Position numbers and translations under genes: made by a program. A model generated the notes under the pieces. It searched no databases, had not been told where the DNA came from, and was given only the letters and a program-made list of their open reading frames with translations. Shown one piece after another: positions 1 through 8,215 of a DNA stretch of 64,000 nt. This stretch comes from Haloferax namakaokahaiae (lineage in GTDB: Archaea; Halobacteriota; Halobacteria; Halobacteriales; Haloferacaceae): contig NZ_JBHTAA010000005.1 of the NCBI RefSeq assembly GCF_042663225.1, forward strand, positions 682,001 to 746,000, read 5' to 3'. The stretch's first letter is position 1. Each line of letters opens with the position of its first letter.

Positions 1-301
1 TATCAAAGACATTCACGCCGTCGGCCAGTGGCGCGTCGAACCGCTCGACGAACTCCCCGACGGTGCGCCGTCGGACGCCGAGACGGCCTCGCGCGTCGTC
101 TTCGACGTGAAGTTCGACACCGACACCGTCGAGGAGGGCAACATCGACCTGCCGCGGTTCGTCTCGCTGGGGTGGGTCATCAACCGCGTCAAACCCATCC
201 TCCAGCGGGAGGCAGAGCACATCGTCGAGCGAATCGTCGCCGACCTCGAAGGCCGGCGTCGGCAGGTCGATATCACGATTCACACCAATTCGAGGGCGTG
301 A
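1..301 (+). CDS. C-terminal part of an unrecognised acidic protein
   Basis: This is the 3' end of a gene that begins before the window; the first full codon is at base 2 and the stop is TGA at 299-301, giving about 99 visible residues. The segment is acidic in its first half. It then has an amphipathic stretch rich in Ile, Val, Arg and Glu (around the motif ILQREAEHIVERIV) that looks like a helix, and ends with a short basic strand. No catalytic motif or cysteine cluster is seen. It reads towards trkA, 106 bases downstream, but a palindrome and a probable promoter separate them, so they may not share a transcript. I do not recognise the family. Confidence 0.7.
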   Translation, partial: IKDIHAVGQWRVEPLDELPDGAPSDAETASRVVFDVKFDTDTVEEGNIDLPRFVSLGWVINRVKPILQREAEHIVERIVADLEGRRRQVDITIHTNSRA

Positions 302-312
302 ATCGCGTGGCT

Positions 313-324
313 CGTGTGCACACG
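313..324. promoter_or_regulatory. 12-bp perfect palindrome upstream of trkA
   Basis: CGTGTGCACACG reads identically on both strands. A half-site CGTGTG recurs at 335-340. A weak TATA-like ACATACCTT follows at 358-366 and a purine-rich GAGAGGTTG at 390-398 precedes the GTG start at 408. The arrangement suggests an operator just upstream of the trkA promoter; the regulator is unknown. Confidence 0.4.
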
Positions 325-407
325 AAACGGGCAACGTGTGCCGGCGAACAGAAATGCACATACCTTCGGCTTGTTCATGTAGCGACAATGAGAGAGGTTG
401 GGCTGAC

Positions 408-1745
408 GTGCGTGTAATCATCGTCGGGGCCGGTCAGGTGGGGTCGTCTATCGCGGCCGACCTCGATGGCACACACGAAGTCGTCATCATCGACTGCGAC
501 CCAGAGCGGGTGGACGAACTCAACTACTCGCTCGACGTGCTCGCGCTCGAAGGCGACGGGACGGCCGTCTCGACGCTCGAAGAGGCGGACGTCGAACGCG
601 CCGACATGGTCATCGCATCGACCGACGACGACGAGACGAACATCGTCGTCTGTGCGACGGTGAAAGCCATCTCGAACGCGTTCACCATCGCCCGCGTGAA
701 GAACACCGAGTACCTCCGGACGTGGCAGCGCTCGGAGAAGGCCTTCGGCGTGGACTTCATGGTCTGTACGAACCTGCTGGCCGCGGAATCCATCGTTCGC
801 GTCGTCGGTCTCCCCGCCGCCCGCGACGTGGACCCCTTCGCCGGCGGCAAAGTCCAGATGGCCGAGTTCGAAGTGGACGAGACGAGTCCGGTGACGAACC
901 AGACGGTCCAGCAGGCCGACCGCTTCGACTCGCTCACGTTCGCGGCACTGCTCAGAAACGGCTCTGTCATCATCCCGCGCGGTGACACGGTCATCCACAG
1001 CGGCGACCGAGTCGTCGTCATCGGGAGTCCGCAGAGCGTCCAGGAGTTCGCTCGGACCATCGCCCCCGAAGAGGAAGTCGGCCCGGCGGAGGAAGTCGTC
1101 GTGGTCGGCGGGAGCGAAATCGGCTATCACGTGGCGCGACTCCTCGAAGAACGCGGCTTCAAACCCCGTCTCATCGAGCAGGAGAGCGAGCGAGCGCGCG
1201 AACTCGCCGAAGACCTGCCGAAGACCATCGTCATGGAGAGCGACGCGACGGACATCGAGTTCCTCAAGCGCGAACACGTCGATGAGGCCGATATCGTCGT
1301 CGCCGCGCTCGACTCCGACGAGAAGAACTTGCTCGTCTCGCTGCTCGCTTCCCGACTCGGCGCGGAACGAACCGTCGCCGTCATCGACACGACGCCGTAC
1401 GTCGAACTGTTCGAGGCAGTCGGCGTCGATATCGGCGTGAGTCCGCGCGAAGTCGTCGCCGAGGAGATTACGCGCTTTACGCGCGACGGCGGCGCGGAGA
1501 ATATCGCGCTCATCGAGTCGGACAAAGCCGAGGTACTGGAGATAGAAATCGACGCCAAGAGCCTGCTCGCCGGCAAGCCGATTCGGGAGTCGGTCTCCTC
1601 GCTCCCCGAAGGCGTCGTCATCGGCGCTATCACCCGTCAAAACGAGTTTATCACCCCCCGCGGGAACACCATCATCGAACCCGGCGACCACGTCGTCGTC
1701 TTCGTGGACAACACCGTCATCGATACCGTCGCACCGAAACTCTGA
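408..1745 (+). CDS. trkA: Trk potassium uptake regulatory subunit TrkA (two-repeat form)
   Basis: This is the cytoplasmic NAD(H)-binding gating subunit of a TrkH-type potassium channel, 445 residues. It has the full two-repeat layout: RCK/TrkA-N Rossmann domain with GAGQVG near residue 7, a TrkA-C domain, a second TrkA-N domain near residue 226 (GGSEIG), and a second TrkA-C domain ending with the conserved GDHVVVF segment. I chose the GTG at 408 because it puts Val-Ile-Ile-Val-Gly-Ala-Gly at the very N-terminus, as in the family; an in-frame ATG at 336 would add an unrelated Cys-rich leader. trkH starts 65 bases after the stop on the same strand, so the two probably form one transport unit. 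Confidence 0.93.
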   Translation: MRVIIVGAGQVGSSIAADLDGTHEVVIIDCDPERVDELNYSLDVLALEGDGTAVSTLEEADVERADMVIASTDDDETNIVVCATVKAISNAFTIARVKNTEYLRTWQRSEKAFGVDFMVCTNLLAAESIVRVVGLPAARDVDPFAGGKVQMAEFEVDETSPVTNQTVQQADRFDSLTFAALLRNGSVIIPRGDTVIHSGDRVVVIGSPQSVQEFARTIAPEEEVGPAEEVVVVGGSEIGYHVARLLEERGFKPRLIEQESERARELAEDLPKTIVMESDATDIEFLKREHVDEADIVVAALDSDEKNLLVSLLASRLGAERTVAVIDTTPYVELFEAVGVDIGVSPREVVAEEITRFTRDGGAENIALIESDKAEVLEIEIDAKSLLAGKPIRESVSSLPEGVVIGAITRQNEFITPRGNTIIEPGDHVVVFVDNTVIDTVAPKL

Positions 1746-1810
1746 GCGACGAACGTGGCGAGTAGAATGCGAACAGGCAAGTTTCTCGGGTGTCGAACGT
1801 TCGTGCACGA

Positions 1811-3415
1811 ATGAAACTGCGGGTAGATTACAAAGCGAGTCTTCGTCTGGTGGGGACGGTTCTCAAATATCTCGCCGTCCCACTCTGTTTCCCGCTCGTC
1901 GTCTCGCTCTACTACGGCGAGACGGTGCTGCCGTTCGTCATCACGATGGCCATCACCGTCCTCGCCGGGATTGGACTCGAACAACTGGCGGAAGAACCCG
2001 ATATCGGTGCCCGCGAGGGCTTTTTGATGGTCGCGGCGACGTGGCTCGCCGTGACGATTATCGGGGCGATTCCCTTCCTCATCGAAGCCCACGGCGTCCC
2101 CTTCGTCGTCGCTGCCATCCACCCCGGATCGACGCTCGGGAACCCGGTGAACGCGCTCTTCGAGTCGATGAGCGGCTTTACGACTACCGGGGCGACGGTG
2201 CTCGGCGACATCTCGTACGATTCGCACACACGCGGCATCATGATGTGGCGACAGTTGACCCAGTGGCTCGGTGGGATGGGTATCGTCGTCCTCGCGGTGG
2301 CGATTCTCCCCGAACTCTCGGTCGGTGGCGCACAACTCATGGACGCGGAAGCGCCCGGCCCGGGCATCGAGAAACTCACGCCCCGCATCGCCGAGACGGC
2401 GCGCGCGCTCTGGGGTGCGTACCTCGGCCTGACCGTCCTCGAAATCCTGCTCCTCTTCGGTCTGCATCTCGCCGGCTACGCGCCGAACATGGGCGTGTAC
2501 AACGCCATCGCCCACGGCCTGACGACGATGCCGACCGGCGGGTTCTCGCCCGAAGCGCGCAGTATCGAGGCGTTCTCCGCGGCCGCACAGTGGGTCATCA
2601 TCCCCTTTATGGTCGCCGCCGGGACGAACTTCGCGCTCTTCTGGCACGTGCTCACCGGCGACCCGAAGAAACTCTTCCGCGACACCGAGTTCCGCGCGTA
2701 TCTCGGCGTCATCGGCGTCATCTCGGCGATTCTCGCCGCCGTCCTCTTTCTCGGTGACGGTCTCATGTCTGTCGCGCCCGCGGACGGGACGTTCGACCAG
2801 TTCTACCTCGAAGGCATCCGCACCGCCCTCATCGGCAACGCCGAGGCGTCGATTCGGCAGTCACTGTTCCAAGTCGTCTCCATCGTCACGACCACCGGCT
2901 ACGCGAGCATCGACTTCAACGCGTGGAGTTCGACGACGCAGTACGGACTCCTCTTCGCCATGTTCATCGGCGGGTCCGCGGGTTCGACCGGTGGTGCGAT
3001 AAAAATCGTCCGCTGGTACATCGTGCTGAAATCGCTCCGCCGGGAGTTGTTCACCACCGCCCATCCCGAGGCGATTCGCCCGGTTCGCCTCGCCGGACGC
3101 GCCGTCGATGAGCGCGCGATTCGCGGTATCTACGCCTTCACGCTCCTCTATCTCGTCTTGTTCTTCGTCTCGACGGGACTGCTGCATCTCGATGCGGCCC
3201 GCGTCGGGTTCGAACTCACGATTCTGGAGACGATGAGCGCCGTCGCCGCGACCCTCGGCAACGTCGGGCCGGGATTCGGCGTGGTCGGCCCGATGGGGAG
3301 CTATCTCGACTTCTCGAACAGTTCGAAGCTCTATATGGTGCTGTTGATGTGGGTCGGGCGTCTCGAAATTATCCCCGTGTTGGTGGTGTTCACGCCGGAG
3401 TACTGGCGGCGCTGA
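1811..3415 (+). CDS. trkH: Trk potassium transporter membrane subunit TrkH (first copy)
   Basis: This is the pore-forming K+ uptake protein, 534 residues and strongly hydrophobic with about ten to twelve membrane segments. Four selectivity-filter-like loops are visible: TTTGATV, TMPTGGF, TTTGYAS and ATLGNVGPG. These are the four M-P-M repeats of the TrkH/KtrB superfamily. The C-terminal VGRLEIIPVLV segment is also typical. ATG 1811 is chosen because hydrophobic sequence begins soon after; GTG 1790 in the same frame is possible and would add seven residues. It lies 65 bases downstream of trkA and presumably works with it. A second trkH/trkA pair lies on the opposite strand at 4.6-7.0 kb. Confidence 0.93.
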   Translation: MKLRVDYKASLRLVGTVLKYLAVPLCFPLVVSLYYGETVLPFVITMAITVLAGIGLEQLAEEPDIGAREGFLMVAATWLAVTIIGAIPFLIEAHGVPFVVAAIHPGSTLGNPVNALFESMSGFTTTGATVLGDISYDSHTRGIMMWRQLTQWLGGMGIVVLAVAILPELSVGGAQLMDAEAPGPGIEKLTPRIAETARALWGAYLGLTVLEILLLFGLHLAGYAPNMGVYNAIAHGLTTMPTGGFSPEARSIEAFSAAAQWVIIPFMVAAGTNFALFWHVLTGDPKKLFRDTEFRAYLGVIGVISAILAAVLFLGDGLMSVAPADGTFDQFYLEGIRTALIGNAEASIRQSLFQVVSIVTTTGYASIDFNAWSSTTQYGLLFAMFIGGSAGSTGGAIKIVRWYIVLKSLRRELFTTAHPEAIRPVRLAGRAVDERAIRGIYAFTLLYLVLFFVSTGLLHLDAARVGFELTILETMSAVAATLGNVGPGFGVVGPMGSYLDFSNSSKLYMVLLMWVGRLEIIPVLVVFTPEYWRR

Positions 3416-3474
3416 ACTCCTACCCACCGCTTTCGAGCGTACGTTTCAAAACGAGAACGGGAAGCTACCGCCCT

Positions 3475-3834
3475 TTACGGCCACTGGACCGGTATCTCGG
3501 CCGCGTGAGTATCCAGCAGTTCGAGTACGGGTCGTATCTCTCCGAACTTCGGACCCGGGGTTATCTCCTGTACCTCTACGTCCCAGTCGATGTACCCCCA
3601 CGCGTCTAACTTCGGAAGGTGGTTGTGGTGCATCGCTATCTGGAGTCGGGTCGAGTCACGGTCAGCGTCGGCCGCCTCGGCCGCCACCACCTCGTCTACT
3701 CGGATGGGTTGCGAATCGTCGTCGAGAAGTCCAACGAGGAGTCGTCGTCGGTCCTGATTGGACAGGACGGTCAACGCCTCGTCCAGTCCGATCGGCTTAC
3801 TTTCTGGCCCGCGCAAATGTTCGTTCGTCCACAT
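3475..3834 (-). CDS. Small winged-helix-type regulator (haloarchaeal DUF7344-like)
   Basis: A 119-residue acidic protein. Residues about 16-60 (LDEALTVLSNQDRRRLL and following) have the pattern of the haloarchaeal winged-helix domain found in many small regulators, where an aspartate-arginine-arginine helix is followed by a basic segment and the phrase MHHNHLPKLDAWGYIDWD. Histidine-rich MHHNH lies where the recognition helix ends. ATG 3834 gives the family-like N-terminus; upstream ATGs at 3861 and 3891 are in frame but add an unrelated leader. It lies between the two Trk systems and downstream of the Lrp-type gene on the same strand. Target genes are unknown; potassium control would be a guess from position. 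Confidence 0.72.
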   Translation of the reverse strand: MWTNEHLRGPESKPIGLDEALTVLSNQDRRRLLVGLLDDDSQPIRVDEVVAAEAADADRDSTRLQIAMHHNHLPKLDAWGYIDWDVEVQEITPGPKFGEIRPVLELLDTHAAEIPVQWP

Positions 3835-3957
3835 CTCTCCGAGAGAGCGTATGTGTGCTCGCATCAAAATTGTTGTGGATATCGCAGCCAATAGGTTGCG
3901 AAAATCGCAGAATATTCGCGTATTAGTGGGTGAAAAAACAGTTGTCGTTGGTGACAG

Positions 3958-4485
3958 TCAGTCTTCCTCTAGTTCGTACTCGAAGTAGCCCCACGGCTGA
4001 CTGTAGTGGTTCGTGATTATCTCGGAGCTGTGAATCATCAGACCGTATTCGTTCAAGTCGGCGGTCATGCGCGTGAGGTCGCCGGTGCTCGTTGCGACCG
4101 CCTGGACGTGGAGATTGCGCTCGCCGGTGACCAGTTCGTTCACGTCGATGACGCCATCGACGGCGAGTACTTCCTCCGCGACTGCGGCACGGGAATTCGA
4201 GTCAACAGAACAGATAAAGAGAAGTTTCAGCGGGAACCCCGCGCGCTCGTAGTTTATCTGTGGAGCGTAGCCTTCGATGACGCCCCCGTGCTCCAACTTG
4301 TCGATGCGATTTCGAACCGTACTTGCGGAAACGCTCACCTCGTCTGCGATTTCTTGTATCGTGATGTTGCGCGCATCGCGCTGGAGGGCAAACATGATTC
4401 CTCTGTCTACGTCGTCGATGCCGACATCCGCGTCCGGTTCTGTCGCGTCGTCCGGCTGGTCCGCAGACGGAGGCTGGTCGTCCAT
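3958..4485 (-). CDS. Lrp/AsnC family transcriptional regulator
   Basis: A DNA-binding regulator of 175 residues. After an acidic leader of about 22 residues comes the AsnC-type helix-turn-helix (IDDVDRGIMFALQRDARN, then ITIQEIADEVSVSASTVRNRI, with the usual phrase GVIEGYAPQINYERAGF after it). The C-terminal half is the RAM ligand-binding/oligomerisation domain, though shortened and divergent. It sits directly downstream of the trkA-trkH pair on the same strand (126-base gap), and with the winged-helix gene it is flanked by Trk genes on both sides. A role in regulating potassium uptake is plausible from context only; many haloarchaeal Lrp proteins regulate amino-acid metabolism instead. Confidence 0.9.
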   Translation of the reverse strand: MDDQPPSADQPDDATEPDADVGIDDVDRGIMFALQRDARNITIQEIADEVSVSASTVRNRIDKLEHGGVIEGYAPQINYERAGFPLKLLFICSVDSNSRAAVAEEVLAVDGVIDVNELVTGERNLHVQAVATSTGDLTRMTADLNEYGLMIHSSEIITNHYSQPWGYFEYELEED

Positions 4486-4611
4486 ACTGTGATTTTCGCA
4501 TCCATGGCCAAGAACATTTGCCCCGTCTACTTCGCCTCGTACGACCTCTCAGAGGACCATCTCCGTCACGCGCGATTCGGGCGTCGCAAAAAACAACTCG
4601 TGGACGCCCAC

Positions 4612-6273
4612 TTACGGATTCAGCCCGTAGAGAACCGACCGGAAGAACACCAAGACGGGAATAATCTCCAACCGGCCGACCCACATGTTGAGCAGGAACA
4701 TCCCTTCGGCGAGAGGGTTCATCGTCGGCCCGGTGATACCCGTCGAGAGACCGACGTTGCCTTGCGCGCTGGCGACTTCGAACAGCGCGTCGGCGAAGGT
4801 GAACTCGGCTCCGACGAGATTCACGAGTAGCAGACTCGACCCGAGGAGGACGAACAGCCACAACAGCGAGACGATGGAGGCTTCAGAGAACTCGCGTTCC
4901 ATCTCGGGCCGAGAGAGTCGGCGACCGTCTATCTTGAGCGAGACGATGGCGTTGCTGGGAAGGAACACGCGCGAGAACTGCCAGCGGATACCTCTCGAAA
5001 TCGTGTACGCACGGATGATTTTGATACCGCCGACGGTCGAACCGGCGGCCCCGCCGAGGACCATCGCACTGGAGAGGACGAGTTTGCCGCCGTCGGACCA
5101 CTGGCCGATGGGTGCAGACTGGAATCCGGTACACGAGAGCGCGCTGATCCACTGGAACGTGGAATCTCGAATCGCGTCGGAACCGGCACCGCCGACGACC
5201 ATCGAGAGGTCGAAGTAGTTCGCCGTCGCGGCGAACGCCGTACTCGGCGTGGTCGGAAGCGCGACGAGATTCTGCACCGAGAGACCGACGACGCCGACGG
5301 CGAAGATGACGAGCAACCAGCGCGTTTGCAGGTCCCGCCAGAGTTTGTTCAGTTCGCGGTTCTGAAGGATGGCGTAGTGAATCGGGAACGCAATCGCGCC
5401 GAGGGCCATAATGGGGAGCAACACCGTCTCGATGAGCGGCGAGTCGTACGTCGCAATCGAGTTGTCGGTCACGGAGAACCCGCCGGTCGAAAGCGCGGTC
5501 ATCGCGTGGTTCAGCGCCTGCCACGCGGCCTCCCACGTCGGAATCGTCCTGCCGTAGTCGCTCAGGCTGATGGCGACGAAGAGCACGAGAATCGACAGCG
5601 CGGTGTAGCCGACGAAGATTTTCCAGACCGTCCGGACCGTCGAGACGACACTCGGATGTATCTTCTCTTCGCGCGCTTCGCCGCGGTAGAGCGCGTAACT
5701 CCCGCTCCCGGGGCGCGAGAGAATCGAGACGGTGAGCACGATGACGCCGACGCCACCGACCCACTGGATGAGCGAGCGCCACCACTGAATGGACCGCGGG
5801 AGCGACGGTTCGTGAATCGCCATCGTCAGTCCGCTTCCGGTCCACCCGCTCATCGACTCGAAGAACGCGTGGAGCGGGTTTCGGAAGTACAACAGGCTGG
5901 ACTGGGTGTACTCGACGCCTCGCGGGACGAGCGCGGCGAGTGCGGCCTCGGGGATGAAGTACGCCGTCAGGACGAACGGGAGCGCCCCGAACGCGGCGGT
6001 AGCGAACCACCCGGCCGCGGCGATAATCATCCCGTGTTTCATCCGCGGGGCGGGCGCTTCGCGGAAGGCTTTGCGTGCGCCGAAGCCGATGAACGCGGTG
6101 AAACCCGCCGCGGTGAGAAACGCGAGCGCGGCGTACCACTCACCGAATCCGGCGGCGACGGCTATCGAGAGGACCATCAGCGCCGACTCCATGGCGAGGA
6201 GCGAGCCAACGTCGCGGCCGATAACCGCGAGGTCTGCGGGCCAGCCGGAGACGGTTCGTCCGCGACGAGACAT
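4612..6273 (-). CDS. trkH: Trk potassium transporter membrane subunit TrkH (second copy)
   Basis: A 553-residue polytopic K+ transporter, diverged from the first copy. Its four pore-loop motifs are WTGSGLT, LSTGGFS, SCTGFQS and AQGNVGL, so the filter loops are less canonical than in the copy at 1.8 kb. The C-terminus again has VGRLEIIPVLV. A long N-terminal region of about 60 residues with an extra hydrophobic segment precedes the first repeat. Its ATG shares one base with the stop of the upstream trkA (TGATG), showing translational coupling. The pair may differ in affinity or gating from the first Trk system; this is inference from the sequence differences. Confidence 0.93.
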   Translation of the reverse strand: MSRRGRTVSGWPADLAVIGRDVGSLLAMESALMVLSIAVAAGFGEWYAALAFLTAAGFTAFIGFGARKAFREAPAPRMKHGMIIAAAGWFATAAFGALPFVLTAYFIPEAALAALVPRGVEYTQSSLLYFRNPLHAFFESMSGWTGSGLTMAIHEPSLPRSIQWWRSLIQWVGGVGVIVLTVSILSRPGSGSYALYRGEAREEKIHPSVVSTVRTVWKIFVGYTALSILVLFVAISLSDYGRTIPTWEAAWQALNHAMTALSTGGFSVTDNSIATYDSPLIETVLLPIMALGAIAFPIHYAILQNRELNKLWRDLQTRWLLVIFAVGVVGLSVQNLVALPTTPSTAFAATANYFDLSMVVGGAGSDAIRDSTFQWISALSCTGFQSAPIGQWSDGGKLVLSSAMVLGGAAGSTVGGIKIIRAYTISRGIRWQFSRVFLPSNAIVSLKIDGRRLSRPEMEREFSEASIVSLLWLFVLLGSSLLLVNLVGAEFTFADALFEVASAQGNVGLSTGITGPTMNPLAEGMFLLNMWVGRLEIIPVLVFFRSVLYGLNP

Positions 6274-6953
6274 CAGTGGTCCTCGTAGTGGCCGAAGACG
6301 TCCGTCACTTCGGGTGTCGCGCCGTCACCGGAGTAGACGGTGAGCAGGTCGCCCGCGTGGACGGTGGTGTTCCCGCGAGGGGTGATGGGGTCGCTCTCGT
6401 CGGCGCGCTCGACGGCGACGATGAGCACGTCGTCGCCGAGGAGTCCTCCCCGTGCCGCCTCTTGGATCGTCTCGTTGACGATGGGCGCTTCCTCATCGAC
6501 CCGGATTTCGAACACCTCGGCGTGGTCACCGACGCGCATGTAATCGACGATGGAGGGGCGTTTGACCGCCCGGTAGAGGTACTCGGCGATGAGGCTCTGT
6601 GGGTTCTCCATGGTGTTGACGCCGATTTGTCGGTAGAGGCTCATGTGCTCGGCGTTGTGGACGACGGAGACGATATCCGGGATTTGGAGTTCCTTTGCGA
6701 GCAGGCAGACCATGATGTTGGTCGCGTCCTTGTCCGTCGTCGTGATGATGGCGTCCGCGCGCTCGGCACCCGCCTCCAAGAGCGTCTGTTTTACCGTCGC
6801 GTCGTCGTTGAGGACGAGGCAGTCGAACGCCGCCGCGGCGGACTCTGCCTTGTCTTCGTCGCGCTCGACGACGACGACTTCGTTACCGCCCTCGGTCGCA
6901 ATCTCGATGAGCGGCGTGCCGATGTTGCCGGCGCCAACGACGATGATGTACAT
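6273..6953 (-). CDS. trkA: TrkA-type potassium channel gating protein (single-repeat form)
   Basis: A 226-residue single-repeat TrkA: an N-terminal RCK/TrkA-N domain with GAGNIG at residues 7-12 and a conserved acidic end of the second strand (VVVVERD), followed by one TrkA-C domain ending with the GDLLTVYSG strand. It is half the length of the two-repeat TrkA at 0.4 kb, so it should assemble as a KtrA-like ring of more subunits. The stop TGA overlaps the trkH ATG by one base. The promoter region (6954-7307) is AT-rich and is shared with the divergent lipoprotein gene. Confidence 0.92.
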   Translation of the reverse strand: MYIIVVGAGNIGTPLIEIATEGGNEVVVVERDEDKAESAAAAFDCLVLNDDATVKQTLLEAGAERADAIITTTDKDATNIMVCLLAKELQIPDIVSVVHNAEHMSLYRQIGVNTMENPQSLIAEYLYRAVKRPSIVDYMRVGDHAEVFEIRVDEEAPIVNETIQEAARGGLLGDDVLIVAVERADESDPITPRGNTTVHAGDLLTVYSGDGATPEVTDVFGHYEDH

Positions 6954-7307
6954 GATATTCCGCGGTGCGTAACCGGCCGTGGAAAAGCTATCGGCATGAC
7001 GAACAGTCTCTCGACGCTCGAATAATCGCAGATAGACCAGTCGTTTCGAGATATTTCGACCACATTGTGCACTTTATCTGACAAGGGCCGAACGTCTATT
7101 CGCCTCGTTCACCCACTCGACTCCGCTTATTTGCTCTCTCAGCGTTCGAATATTCATCACGTCCCATAATGTATATCGAAATATCTGTTTCAGTCGGCCA
7201 CACGTGCTCTGCCGACGAAGTGATAAGTTTGTTCAGGGGATAGGCGCACCTGTTTCGGACAGGTCTTCGCCTGAAAGCCTATTACTGAGTGCGGAATTTT
7301 GACAGGT
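6954..7307. other. 354-base divergent intergenic region with a long-range inverted repeat
   Basis: No gene was found. The stretch is AT-richer than its surroundings. It contains AGATATTTCGA at 7049-7059 and its exact reverse complement TCGAAATATCT at 7176-7186, about 116 bases apart. The repeat could be paired sites for one regulator acting on trkA and on the lipoprotein gene. The last 45 bases resemble the leader of the next lipoprotein gene (CTATTAC, then GAATTTTGACAGGTATG). Confidence 0.45.
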
Positions 7308-8171
7308 ATGCCACGTCCCTCCCGTCGCGCACTTCTCAGTTCTGGTGCGATGTTTCTCGGTTCTCTCGCTGGCTGTCTCGGTGAAACTCCCAGCACAGAG
7401 CCACCTGCGTCTGAAACGACGAGCACCGCGACTGCGACACAGACGCCCGAGCCAACGGCCACACCGACACCCGAACCCACGCTCAAAATCGAAGAGGTCC
7501 TCGTCATGCCCGAGTTGGTGACGCTGGATTTGCCAGATTCGTCCAGCACGTACGGCGACAAACCGTGGCAGTACGTCATCGTCGAGGCGACGCCAATAGA
7601 TGACTCAGGCCCCGCATTTTCGGATGTCTCGCTGACTGACGGCGATGAAGTGTTCGAACCAGTAGGAGGCAATAGAGTCGGTCCGTTCAACCGAATTATC
7701 GGACATCGAGGGCCGATGTACGACGCGGAGTCTGCCGGACACCTCGTCTTCGCGTTGCCGAAACCGACGGTGAGCGATTCGTTCCTGCTCGAATGGCCGG
7801 GTGGGTCGTACGCGCTGGATTCGGACCTGTCTTCGAGGCTCGCTCGACCGCCGACTGACTTCGTCGTCCACGACTTCTCCGCACCGGAGCGCGTCGAAGC
7901 GGGCGAAGATATCGTGCTGGAACTTGTGGTCGAGAACACTGGACCAGTCGATGGGACGTTCGTCGGCGCACTCGACCGCGCCGGACCCGATGTCGCACAC
8001 ATTCCGGAGAAGACCATCTTGTTCGAGGTTCCTTCGGGAGAAACCGACACGTGGACCTACACGTTCCCAGTTCCGTTTTCCGATTCGGACCAGGAGGAGT
8101 TAGCCAGATTTTACCTCGACTGGCGTGACGGGAGTGGAAAAGCTGAGACGACGATAACGCCATCGTCGTGA
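7308..8171 (+). CDS. Tat-exported lipoprotein, unknown function (copy 1 of tandem pair)
   Basis: A 287-residue secreted lipoprotein. The N-terminus has twin arginines (SRRALLSS), a hydrophobic core and the lipobox LAGC, so it should be exported by Tat and lipid-anchored at Cys. A Thr/Glu/Pro-rich linker (repeats of TPEPT) of about 40 residues follows. The remaining about 230 residues are predicted beta-rich and contain a CARDB-like phrase (LVVENTGPVDGTFVGALDR) typical of extracellular Ig-like domains. ATG 7308 is chosen over an in-frame TTG at 7299 because the charged n-region then starts at Met. The neighbour at 8216 is a clear paralogue. No ligand or enzyme motif is visible. Confidence 0.85.
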   Translation: MPRPSRRALLSSGAMFLGSLAGCLGETPSTEPPASETTSTATATQTPEPTATPTPEPTLKIEEVLVMPELVTLDLPDSSSTYGDKPWQYVIVEATPIDDSGPAFSDVSLTDGDEVFEPVGGNRVGPFNRIIGHRGPMYDAESAGHLVFALPKPTVSDSFLLEWPGGSYALDSDLSSRLARPPTDFVVHDFSAPERVEAGEDIVLELVVENTGPVDGTFVGALDRAGPDVAHIPEKTILFEVPSGETDTWTYTFPVPFSDSDQEELARFYLDWRDGSGKAETTITPSS

Positions 8172-8215
8172 CCACTGCCTGAAGACCTATTACGCGAGGC
8201 AGAATGTTGATAGGT

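Noticed and set aside
336..407. Upstream in-frame ATG for trkA
   Set aside because: The extra residues (Cys/Arg-rich) do not resemble any TrkA, and GTG 408 puts the Rossmann strand at the N-terminus.
375..1808. Long open frame antisense to trkA
   Set aside because: Antisense frames open by chance in GC-rich DNA; the opposite strand has the full TrkA domain pattern.
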